Positions 1 through 7,294 of a stretch of DNA of 42,891 nt are shown one piece after another. The stretch's first letter is position 1, and the number at the start of each line of letters is the position of its first letter. The DNA comes from Candidatus Sulfotelmatobacter sp. (lineage in GTDB: Bacteria; Acidobacteriota; Terriglobia; Terriglobales; Acidobacteriaceae), in the NCBI GenBank assembly GCA_030039165.1, contig JASHQM010000113.1:1-42891 (forward strand). Reading direction: 5' to 3'. Below the pieces are notes generated by a model that searched no databases, was not told where the DNA came from, and worked only from the letters and a program-made list of their open reading frames with translations. The translations under genes were made by a program, and so were the position numbers.

Positions 1-2040
1 ACCGCTGTGAATGTGCAGGCCATGGTGTTTGGGAACCTGGGCGATACGAGCGGTACGGGCGTGGGCTTCACGCGCAATCCTGCTACCGGTGAAAAAGAGT
101 TCTACGGCGAGTTCCTGATGAACGCGCAGGGTGAGGATGTGGTTTCGGGCGTGCGGACGCCCGTACCTATCTCCGAACTGCAAAAAATCATGCCCAACGT
201 TTACAACCAGCTGCGCGAAATCACCACGCGCCTGGAAAAACACTACCGCGATATGCAGGATTTCGAGTTCACCATCGAGAATGGCAAACTCTACATGCTG
301 CAGACGCGCAACGGTAAGCGCACTGGGACTGCGGCGGTAAAAGTCGCCATGCAAATGATAGACGAGGGGCTGATAACAAAGGACGAGGCGATTTTTCGCC
401 TCGATCCCGCCCAGATAGTTGATTTCTTTGTCGCACGCCTGGACGAGAAAGATGCAAAGCTTGAAGACGTGCTTACCTCTAAGGGCCTGCCAGCCTCACC
501 GGGTGCAGTGGTTGGGCAGATCGTATTTACCGCCGAGGACGCAGTCAAAAGGGCGGGACATGGAACGGACAAAAACCCTGTAATTCTTGTTCGTGGCGAA
601 ACCACGCCTGAAGACATCCATGGTATGGAGGTCGCGGTTGGCATTCTTACATCGCGCGGCGGGATGACCAGTCATGCGGCGGTGGTTACACGTGGCATGG
701 GTAAGTCTTGCGTGGCGGGCGCCGGCGAAATCGCCATTGACGAGACAGCGCGCACGATGAGAGCGCGAGGGCAAGTGTTCCGCGAGGGCGACTGGATCAC
801 GATAGACGGGACCACGGGGCGCGTTCTGAGAGGAAAGAGAAATCTGCTACCCCCAGATCCCGAAAACCGGGCAAGGCTTGATCAGTTCATGGGCTGGGCG
901 GAGCCGTTCCGCAAAATCGGGGTGCGCGCGAATGCCGATATTCCGCGCGACGCGGTACAGGCGAAGAATTTTGGTGCTGAAGGAATCGGCCTATGCCGAA
1001 CCGAGCACATGTTCTTCGCGGAGAAACGCATTCCGCACATGCGCGCCATGATTCTTGCTGACAACGAAAAAGACCGCCGCGCAGCCTTAAAGAAGCTACT
1101 GCCCATGCAGCGTGAGGATTTCATCGGACTCCTGAAAGCCATGGATGGTCTGCCGGTGACCATCCGGTTGCTCGATCCGCCTCTGCACGAGTTTCTGCCG
1201 AAGCGCGAAAAGTTAATGGTCGATATCGCGACGCTGTCCAATGCGAGCGCGAAACAGAAAAACGCCCTGGTCGAGGAGTACCACGATTACGGCGTGAAAG
1301 GTGTTGGCGATCTCAAGAAGGTTCTTCCGGCCTTGCTTGCCCGAGTGGAGGAGTTGCACGAGTTTAATCCCATGCTGGGGCTTCGCGGTTGCCGCTTGGG
1401 AATTGCGTATCCCGAGATCACTGAGATGCAGGCGCGGGCCATCTTTGAGGCGGCAGTTGAAGTCGACAGGCAGGGAATCAAGACCCACGCCGAGGTGATG
1501 ATTCCGCTGATCGGGACCTTGAAAGAAATGGAGAACCAGGCGGCGATCGTGCGCCGCGAGGCCGAGGAAGTTTTTAAAGAGAAGGGGCGGCACGTGCATT
1601 ACCTCGTAGGCACGATGATCGAGCTGCCGCGCGCGTGCTTGATCGCCGACGAGATCGCGAAAGAAGCCGAATTCTTTTCTTTCGGCACGAACGATCTGAC
1701 GCAGACTACCTTCGGCTTTTCGCGCGACGATGTTAATAAGGTGCTGCAGACCTATCTTAAAGAAGGAATCCTGAAACAAGATCCGTTTGCGGTGATTGAT
1801 CGCGATGGCGTGGGCGAACTGGTGCGCATTGGCATCGAGCGTGGGCGCAAGACACGTCCCAAGCTGGAAGTTGGAATTTGCGGGGAGCACGGTGGCGATC
1901 CGCCATCGGTGGAGTTCTGCCACCAGGTCGGCATGGATTATGTTTCATGCTCGCCGTTCCGCGTGCTGACGGCGCGGCTGGCGGGGGCGCAGGCTGGGGC
2001 GTCCGATAAGCTGAAAGTGGAAGGCGGACGGACTAAGTAG
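1..2040 (+). CDS. ppdK: Pyruvate, phosphate dikinase, C-terminal part (5' end outside window)
   Basis: PPDK interconverts pyruvate + ATP + Pi and PEP + AMP + PPi in the cytoplasm. The reading frame is open from base 1, so the gene is truncated by the window edge; about 679 codons remain of the roughly 900 usual for the family. The visible part begins in the end of the nucleotide-binding domain (QAMVFGNLG, GVGFTRNPATGE). It continues with the phosphohistidine domain: GGMTSHAAVVTRGMGK, with the swivelling His codon at 673-675. The PEP/pyruvate TIM-barrel domain follows (LCRTEHMFF, GLRGCRLGI, FFSFGTNDLTQ) and ends with the catalytic Cys in GICGEHGGD (codon 1879-1881). All key residues seen are intact, so the enzyme is expected to be active. 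It ends TAG at 2040. The next gene is convergent. Confidence 0.97.
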   Translation, partial: TAVNVQAMVFGNLGDTSGTGVGFTRNPATGEKEFYGEFLMNAQGEDVVSGVRTPVPISELQKIMPNVYNQLREITTRLEKHYRDMQDFEFTIENGKLYMLQTRNGKRTGTAAVKVAMQMIDEGLITKDEAIFRLDPAQIVDFFVARLDEKDAKLEDVLTSKGLPASPGAVVGQIVFTAEDAVKRAGHGTDKNPVILVRGETTPEDIHGMEVAVGILTSRGGMTSHAAVVTRGMGKSCVAGAGEIAIDETARTMRARGQVFREGDWITIDGTTGRVLRGKRNLLPPDPENRARLDQFMGWAEPFRKIGVRANADIPRDAVQAKNFGAEGIGLCRTEHMFFAEKRIPHMRAMILADNEKDRRAALKKLLPMQREDFIGLLKAMDGLPVTIRLLDPPLHEFLPKREKLMVDIATLSNASAKQKNALVEEYHDYGVKGVGDLKKVLPALLARVEELHEFNPMLGLRGCRLGIAYPEITEMQARAIFEAAVEVDRQGIKTHAEVMIPLIGTLKEMENQAAIVRREAEEVFKEKGRHVHYLVGTMIELPRACLIADEIAKEAEFFSFGTNDLTQTTFGFSRDDVNKVLQTYLKEGILKQDPFAVIDRDGVGELVRIGIERGRKTRPKLEVGICGEHGGDPPSVEFCHQVGMDYVSCSPFRVLTARLAGAQAGASDKLKVEGGRTK

Positions 2041-2085
2041 AGACGTAAGCGCAGAGGGCACAGAGACTCACAGGACCTGGGATTT

Positions 2086-2679
2086 CTATTGGACTCGTTG
2101 CAGCCTCGCGATTAACTTTTGCGCCAGATTTTCCTCCGACTCGGACCAGAGCAGGCGCGAGCTGGCTCCGGTATTCTTTTCCACGGCGGTTGAGAACGCT
2201 ACCAGCTTCGCAATATTGTCCCGGATCTTGGCCTGAGTCTGCGCATTCAAGGAAGTTTCAGGCTGAATGAAGTAGGAATCGAAACCGAAATCGATTTGGA
2301 TATGGCCGGTTTCCTGGTAAGCAGCGTCATCGAATTCCTGCCCCTGAGCGATAAACCTTACGCGTGCCGGTTCGAGAATCCAGTTCGCGGTTGACTCGTC
2401 GGGGGTCCACAGGTCCCAGTGAGCCTCGAAGACGTAGGCATAGTCGTCGTGAACCAGTTCAGCGGCAATGAGAGTGGCCTGACCGGGATCGATCCCGGAA
2501 GCGAAGCGCCGTTCCAGAGCCGAGGGTTCATTCCAGGAGACAGGGTGCAGCGCGAGGTAGGTGACGCCGGGGCGTCGCGCGGAAAAAGGGAACTGCTGCA
2601 ACACAGAGAAGGCGTGGGGCAAAATTTCCGGGCCCGAAAAATCTGAAAACCAAATGCTGAGATAAAGGGGGTCTGGCAT
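2086..2679 (-). CDS. Conserved hypothetical protein, 197 aa
   Basis: A cytoplasmic-looking soluble protein without signal peptide or membrane segment. The frame can be extended upstream to 2778, but that extension is Cys/Lys-rich, unlike the rest, and would run into the tRNA-Glu promoter. The ATG at 2677-2679 (MPDPLYLSIWFSDF...) is therefore the likelier start. The body is mixed alpha/beta, with many aromatic and acidic residues (HDDYAYVFEAHWDLW, HIQIDFGFDSYF) and a helical C-terminus. I do not recognise the family and propose no function. It is convergent with ppdK with 45 bp between stops, and its upstream side abuts the tRNA-Glu promoter. Codon use looks like its neighbours. Confidence 0.75.
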   Translation of the reverse strand: MPDPLYLSIWFSDFSGPEILPHAFSVLQQFPFSARRPGVTYLALHPVSWNEPSALERRFASGIDPGQATLIAAELVHDDYAYVFEAHWDLWTPDESTANWILEPARVRFIAQGQEFDDAAYQETGHIQIDFGFDSYFIQPETSLNAQTQAKIRDNIAKLVAFSTAVEKNTGASSRLLWSESEENLAQKLIARLQRVQ

Positions 2680-2746
2680 AACTAGCCGTTTATTATTGTA
2701 CTTGCAGGCGCGAGATTGTTTCTTGAATTTGCAACATAAAGGATTT

Positions 2747-2775
2747 TTGACAGTGCCGGAGGCGGCTGATAACAT
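2747..2775 (+). promoter_or_regulatory. Predicted sigma-70-type promoter of tRNA-Glu
   Basis: A perfect -35 hexamer TTGACA (2747-2752) is followed by a 17-bp spacer and a -10-like TAACAT (2770-2775, 4 of 6 consensus). Transcription would start near 2782, about 24 bp before the mature tRNA 5' end. The next feature on this strand is the tRNA gene. Confidence 0.65.
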
Positions 2776-2805
2776 CAACTTTCGTTGGGAATCCTGCCTG
2801 CATTC

Positions 2806-2883
2806 GTCCCCGTCGTCTAGCCTGGCCTAGGACATCGCCCTTTCACGGCGGTAACACGGGTTCAAATCCCGTCGGGGACGCCA
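2806..2883 (+). tRNA. tRNA-Glu (anticodon UUC), CCA encoded
   Basis: The acceptor arm GTCCCCG (2806-2812) pairs with CGGGGAC (2873-2879), followed by discriminator G and an encoded CCA (2881-2883). The anticodon stem TCGCC/GGCGG encloses the loop CTTTCAC, giving anticodon TTC (UUC, Glu). The T-arm ACGGG-TTCAAAT-CCCGT is canonical. It is monocistronic as far as can be seen, with its own promoter just upstream and a strong hairpin 22 bp downstream. Confidence 0.96.
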
Positions 2884-2904
2884 GTATTCCAAATCCTGCA
2901 CTGC

Positions 2905-2940
2905 GCGATCGCGAGGCCACGCGATCGCTCAGGATGACAC
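2905..2940. repeat. GCGATCGC hairpin plus half copy of the 'CHPERSEG' repeat
   Basis: A perfect 9-bp inverted repeat GCGATCGCG (2905-2913) / CGCGATCGC (2920-2928) with a 6-nt loop lies 22 bp after the tRNA CCA end. It runs directly into CTCAGGATGACA, the terminal module of the palindromic repeat found complete at 33983-34091 and 42376-42480. Read on the minus strand this end encodes the CHPERS peptide typical of the element. No T-tract follows, so a terminator role is possible but not shown. The rest of 2884-3086 holds nothing else I can recognise. Confidence 0.6.
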
Positions 2941-3086
2941 ATCGCGTCAACGCCATCACATAGACGTATCTCCTGCCAAAACAGCCCGGACGTGCACAGT
3001 GATCTCAGTCGTGCAGACAAAAACCAGAACAGCGCTTCTTCCCCTGGATGTCCGGCAGGCTCGCGCATCGATTTTGCGCGAAGAGC

Positions 3087-3920
3087 CTACGTCGCACTCG
3101 CTGATAGGATTTTACTGGCCGGGGGCACGGAGCGAATGCGTGGCAAGGCCGCAATCAGCTTCTGCGTGTATTCATGATACGGATTGTCGAAAATCTGCTG
3201 CGTCGTTCCACACTCAACGATCGCTCCCTGGTGGAGGATCGCGATGCGGTCGCAGATTCCAGCGACAGAAGCAAGGTCGTGGGAAATATAAAGAATCGCC
3301 ATCCCGGTGGAGCGGTTCAGTTCACGGAACAAAGATAGAATCTCGGATTGCGTGATTACGTCGAGCGCGCTCGTGGCTTCGTCCGCGATAAGCAGCCCGG
3401 GACGGTGCAGAATGGCCATGGCGATCAGCACGCGCTGCGCCTGCCCGACGCTCATTTGTGACGGATATTTGCGGAGAAAGCCATCATCCGAAGGCAAAGA
3501 AACATTTTGCAACGCGCTTCGAATTTTGAGCAGGCAGTCGGCAGGAGAGCCAGATGCATGTGCGCGCCAAGCCTCCTTCAGCTGGGTGCGAATTTTGAGA
3601 GCGGGATTCAAAGCAGAGAGCGGGCTTTGCAAAACAAGGGCAATTGTGCGTCCGCGCAACGCACGCAACTGGCGCTCGGAAAGTTGCAGTAAGTCAGAAC
3701 CCTGAAAATTGATCGCGCCTTCGATGTGACATTGTTTCTTGTCGAGCAGGCCGAGGATGGTCATGGCCAGTGTGCTTTTGCCGGAGCCACTTTGGCCGAC
3801 GAGGCCGAGGACTTCGCCCCGCTGAAGTTCCACTTTAAGGTCGCGCAGAACCGGTGGCTTGTCCGCGTAGCGAACTGAGACGTCGACGGAAAGTAGAGGT
3901 TCTACGTGCGCGCCGGTCAT
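3087..3920 (-). CDS. Dipeptide/oligopeptide ABC transporter ATP-binding protein (DppD/OppD type)
   Basis: The 277-aa cytoplasmic ATPase is predicted to power a peptide importer. The Walker A motif is GQSGSGKST, the signature loop is the variant SVGQAQR (instead of LSGGQ), Walker B is LLIADEATSAL, and the switch His is in YISHDLA. The fold and the C-terminal segment (HQGAIVECGTTQQIFDNPYHEYTQKLIAALP) match the DppD/OppD/NikD subgroup. The family normally continues about 40 residues further with a Cys-rich [4Fe-4S] segment, but here the protein stops soon after the Leu-rich PYHEYT region. It is the last gene of the operon, 52 bp after the binding protein. No second ATPase (DppF/OppF) is adjacent, so it would have to homodimerise or borrow a partner encoded elsewhere. 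Confidence 0.93.
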   Translation of the reverse strand: MTGAHVEPLLSVDVSVRYADKPPVLRDLKVELQRGEVLGLVGQSGSGKSTLAMTILGLLDKKQCHIEGAINFQGSDLLQLSERQLRALRGRTIALVLQSPLSALNPALKIRTQLKEAWRAHASGSPADCLLKIRSALQNVSLPSDDGFLRKYPSQMSVGQAQRVLIAMAILHRPGLLIADEATSALDVITQSEILSLFRELNRSTGMAILYISHDLASVAGICDRIAILHQGAIVECGTTQQIFDNPYHEYTQKLIAALPRIRSVPPASKILSASAT

Positions 3921-3972
3921 GTTGTAGGTCCCTGCTCGTCCCGTTGTGGCGCGAATCCGCGTCGCATGTGCG

Positions 3973-5619
3973 CTACTTCCCTGCGACGGTTAACCACTCT
4001 GCATTCCAGTAAGTCTGCGGTGACAGGATTACGGGGGCCGCTCCGTGGATCGAGGTCGAAACTGCTGAAAGTGCGTTCTTATTGATGAGGAAAATAAATG
4101 GCTGCTGCTCCGCCACAATCTCCTGCACGCGGTCGAAGGCTTCCTTGCGCTTGTTCGGATCGGAGGCAGAGGCCTGCGCGCGCATCAGGCGATCCATCTC
4201 CGCTTCCCACGTGGTTTCCGGAACCTTCTGCGACGGATTCCACTGGTGATTCTCCGAGGAACTGAGCCAGACATTCATCTCGCCGTTGGGGTCGAGATCG
4301 ACATTAGTTAGTCCTAGAAGGATCGCCTCATAGTCGAAGGTTTGCGTCATGCGCTCGATCAGGGAAGGAAAGTCGAGAGTGACGACGTTCACGTGAATTC
4401 CAATCTTCTGCAAGTCGTCCTGAATGAGCACGGCCATACGTTCGCGGGCTTTATTGCCGGCGTTCGTAATGATCGAAAACACGACCGAGTTTCCATCTTT
4501 ATCTTTCAGAGTTCCGTTCTCGATGCGGAATCCGTCATTTTGCAACGTGTTCAACGCGGTTTCGGGGTCGTAGGTCTGCGGTTTGAGATTGTTGTCGAAC
4601 CAGAATTTGTTCGCCGGAGATACCGGGCCGAAGGCGGGCTGTGCGTGGCCGTGATAAACCACACGGCTGAGATCGTCGCGATTGATGGCCTCAGAGATTG
4701 CACGCCGGAAAGCGGTCGAGCGAAACCAGTTTTTCTTGTATCCGGGAATCGGCGACTTAGCGGCCTGATTGAACCAAAGTTGCTCGCTGTCGAGGGACGG
4801 GCCGGCGTCGTGCACAACCTGCGGCGATGTCGCAGAGAGCTTGTCGAAGTATTCGCTGTCGAGAGAGTTGATGAGATCGATTTCACCACGCTTGAATCGC
4901 AGCAATTCAACATCGCGATTGGGTTGGATGTCGAGATGAATCGAATCGAGGTAGGGCAGCTTGCGGCCTTGCGCGTCTGTCTTCCAATAGTAAGGATTGC
5001 GCCTCAAAATAATGCTCGATCCCGCTTTATAGTCGGCGACCATGAATGGCCCAAGCACGGCCATTTCTTTCTTCAGTGAATGCTCAGAGAGAATCGCGAC
5101 CTGATCAAACAGGCGATCGAGACCGGCCACCGGAGCCGGAAAGCGAATAGAAACTTGCGTCGCCGAAATCACTTTGGTTTCGACGCTTCCAATGCCCGAG
5201 CGGAACGTATCGCCAGTCGGGGAATGCAGCGCCGGATCCATCAGTTGCTGAATGGTGTAGGCGACGTCTTCAGCAGAAAACGGTGTGCCATCGGAGAAGA
5301 AAATGCCGCTGCGAAGGCGGAACGAAATTTGACGGCCGTCTTTCGAGACTTTCCAGGAAAGTGCGAGTTCGGGCTCAAGCTGTTGTGTTTGGCGGTTTTC
5401 GCGAATCAGAACGCCGCCGGTGAGATAACGAATTGCGCCGGAAGCGTCGTCATCCACTTTGAGCGGATCAAAAGTCTTCGGCTCCGAGCGCAAGCAGAAC
5501 CTTAGTTCACCACCTTGCGCAAGCGCAGCGCTGCAAAAGCACACGGCGCAGAGAATGACTGCAAGTGCTTTAGAGCATGAACGTGCCGTGTACGTCGATG
5601 CTTTGCTGTGGCGCTTCAT
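3973..5619 (-). CDS. ABC transporter substrate-binding protein, family 5 (peptide/nickel type)
   Basis: The 548-aa periplasmic solute-binding protein belongs to the DppA/OppA family. The start was set at ATG 5617-5619 because it overlaps the permease stop as ATGA and has a strong Shine-Dalgarno (GGAGGAGG) 7 bp upstream; the frame itself runs open to 5757. The signal peptide spans about residues 1-35 (ALAVILCAVCFCSAALAQ), with no lipobox at the cleavage site. Family hallmarks are the N-terminal LRFCLRSEPKTFDPLKVDD, then YLTGGVLIRENRQTQQLEPELALSWKVS, then GIFFSDGTPFSAEDVAYTI, and AFRRAISEAINRDDL in lobe II. The ligand is not readable from sequence. Peptides are the default inference; nickel or sugars are alternatives. 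Confidence 0.92.
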   Translation of the reverse strand: MKRHSKASTYTARSCSKALAVILCAVCFCSAALAQGGELRFCLRSEPKTFDPLKVDDDASGAIRYLTGGVLIRENRQTQQLEPELALSWKVSKDGRQISFRLRSGIFFSDGTPFSAEDVAYTIQQLMDPALHSPTGDTFRSGIGSVETKVISATQVSIRFPAPVAGLDRLFDQVAILSEHSLKKEMAVLGPFMVADYKAGSSIILRRNPYYWKTDAQGRKLPYLDSIHLDIQPNRDVELLRFKRGEIDLINSLDSEYFDKLSATSPQVVHDAGPSLDSEQLWFNQAAKSPIPGYKKNWFRSTAFRRAISEAINRDDLSRVVYHGHAQPAFGPVSPANKFWFDNNLKPQTYDPETALNTLQNDGFRIENGTLKDKDGNSVVFSIITNAGNKARERMAVLIQDDLQKIGIHVNVVTLDFPSLIERMTQTFDYEAILLGLTNVDLDPNGEMNVWLSSSENHQWNPSQKVPETTWEAEMDRLMRAQASASDPNKRKEAFDRVQEIVAEQQPFIFLINKNALSAVSTSIHGAAPVILSPQTYWNAEWLTVAGK

Positions 5620-6425
5620 GCTGCCACCTCCTCCTGGTTCGAAATCACAATCTGAAACGACGTCACTACGATCACCAGTAAAATCAGCGGTACTAATCTC
5701 CAAGGCTCCTCTCCGACGGAAACCAGGCCTTCCAGTTCTTTCAGCAAACTTCCCCAACTGGGCATGGGTTCGGCGACGCCAAGACCGAGAATACCTAGAT
5801 TCGCCTCACTCAAGATGAAGACCGGAATCGAAATCCAAAACTGCGCGAAAAGCACCGGCTTCAAGTTGGGTAAGACATGCATCCAGAACAAACGCCGGCC
5901 GTGAATTCCGGCTGCCCGTGCCTGGCGCACAAAATCCGAGCTGCGCAACGAGGATGCAGAGGCGCACAACACACGAGCTGCAGAGCTCCAGCCGAGCACC
6001 CCCAGAAGCAAGAACGTCACCACTACCGAAACCACCGGCGAAACGTTCAGCGGCAGCAGGGCTCGCGCTGTAATCAGCAGAAACAGCCATGGCAGCGATA
6101 AAAATAAGTCGGTGATAGCCATGGCCGCTCGCTTCCAGGCGCCGCCGGCATACCCTGCAAATCCCCCAATCAATGCCGCCAGAAGCGTGGAAAGCAACGC
6201 CGCAGCCGGAGCCAGCAGTAGTGAAATGCGAGTGCCATAGAGCACACGCGCAAAGCGATCGCGTCCCAGTTCATCGGTTCCCAGCCAGTGCGTGTGCGAT
6301 GGCGGTGCGTCAGTCGCATCGCGATACTGCCGGGCGTACCCTGCCGGGGCCAGCCAATTGGCTGCGAATGACGCTCCCAGCACCAAAACGAGAACCGCAC
6401 ACGCAAGTCTCTGCCCGAGGCTCAT
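5616..6425 (-). CDS. Peptide ABC transporter permease (DppC/OppC type)
   Basis: The 269-aa inner-membrane permease was started at ATG 6423-6425 (MSLGQRL...). That ATG overlaps the stop of the preceding permease gene as ATGA, so the long upstream extension of the frame is not real. The protein has an N-terminal membrane anchor, then the DppC-typical periplasmic stretch (HWLGTDELGRDRFARVLYGTRISL), and about five more membrane helices. The EAA-like cytoplasmic loop is RAAGIHGRRLFWMHVLPN. Its C-terminus overlaps the binding-protein start by 4 bp. Translational coupling throughout the operon suggests fixed stoichiometry with DppB. DppC proteins are typically 280-300 aa, so this is slightly short. 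Confidence 0.93.
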   Translation of the reverse strand: MSLGQRLACAVLVLVLGASFAANWLAPAGYARQYRDATDAPPSHTHWLGTDELGRDRFARVLYGTRISLLLAPAAALLSTLLAALIGGFAGYAGGAWKRAAMAITDLFLSLPWLFLLITARALLPLNVSPVVSVVVTFLLLGVLGWSSAARVLCASASSLRSSDFVRQARAAGIHGRRLFWMHVLPNLKPVLFAQFWISIPVFILSEANLGILGLGVAEPMPSWGSLLKELEGLVSVGEEPWRLVPLILLVIVVTSFQIVISNQEEVAA

Positions 6426-7294
6426 ACTTCCTGTCCCCGGATTACAGCACCGATTACATCCGCACTGGAGTTTGCCAGCAAGGTTACGAGCGTCACCAGA
6501 ACCGTGATGTTCACGAGCAGGGGCAGATCGCGAGCCATGGCGGATTGCCATGCGAGTTGTCCGATACCGGCGAGGCCGCACAGAGCTTCCACGGGAATCG
6601 CTGCTCCGATCGCCATGCTCACCGAGACCCCCCCCAAGGCAAGCAGCTGCGGCATGATCACCGGAATCACATGCCAGAACAAGATGCGCGCCTCGCCGAC
6701 GCCCCTTGCCCGGGCAGCAAGGATGTGTGGTTGATAATAGGCTTTCAGCAAAACATTTCTCGTGTATCGGTATGTCCCCGGAAACACAATCAGCGCGATT
6801 ACCAGCGACCCGGGTGCATTCCAAAGAACAGAGAGCAAAGCCAACACTGCGGCAGGCATACAGAGAAAAAATCCGCTTAAAATCGTGGTCGCTGTGTCGT
6901 AGATGGAAAGCCGCAGCCACGCCGCGCTGAGAGCGAGCGTCAGGCTGAACGCCCAGGCCAAGCTCAGCCCGATTGCGATCAAGCGCGCAGTGAGAGGTGC
7001 GCGATCGCGCAGCAGAGTGCGCACGGGCTGGCCCAAGGCAAGGGACTGCCCCAAATCTCCGTGCGCAGCCAATATCATGTAATGGAAGTAAAAACGAAAA
7101 ATGTTGTCACTCTGCCGCCGGGAGTCACGCAGGGCCTGCACGCTCTCGGCGTTTAAGCGAGGGTCGAGCTCGCGTTCGTCGGAATCGAATCCCGGAGCAA
7201 GCCGGACCAGCGTGGCGGAAAGAAAGCCGCCAATCAAAACAATTGCTGCGACAAGCGCCAGGTGAGCTGCGATTTTTCTCTTCAGGCTGTGCAT
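6422..7294 (-). CDS. Peptide ABC transporter permease (DppB/OppB type)
   Basis: The 290-aa inner-membrane permease starts with ATG immediately after the TAG of the c-di-GMP gene (TAGATG, zero spacing); an AGGAAAG ribosome site lies inside the upstream gene's last codons. Hallmarks are an N-terminal TM segment, a periplasmic loop with short paired helices (DPRLNAESVQALRDSRRQSD), then five further TM segments. The permease loop is RARGVGEARILFWHVIPVI, followed by SVSMAIGAAIPVEALCGLAGIGQL, which is characteristic of DppB. It forms the transmembrane pore with the adjacent DppC. The direct abutment to an HD-GYP/GGDEF gene is the unusual part (see findings). Confidence 0.93.
   Translation of the reverse strand: MHSLKRKIAAHLALVAAIVLIGGFLSATLVRLAPGFDSDERELDPRLNAESVQALRDSRRQSDNIFRFYFHYMILAAHGDLGQSLALGQPVRTLLRDRAPLTARLIAIGLSLAWAFSLTLALSAAWLRLSIYDTATTILSGFFLCMPAAVLALLSVLWNAPGSLVIALIVFPGTYRYTRNVLLKAYYQPHILAARARGVGEARILFWHVIPVIMPQLLALGGVSVSMAIGAAIPVEALCGLAGIGQLAWQSAMARDLPLLVNITVLVTLVTLLANSSADVIGAVIRGQEV

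Noticed and set aside
1213..1923. 236-codon minus-strand open frame within ppdK
   Set aside because: It is antisense to the conserved PEP/pyruvate barrel of PPDK and has no family features.
4342..5079. 245-codon open frame antisense to the peptide-binding protein
   Set aside because: It is fully inside a recognised family-5 binding protein on the other strand and shows no independent support.
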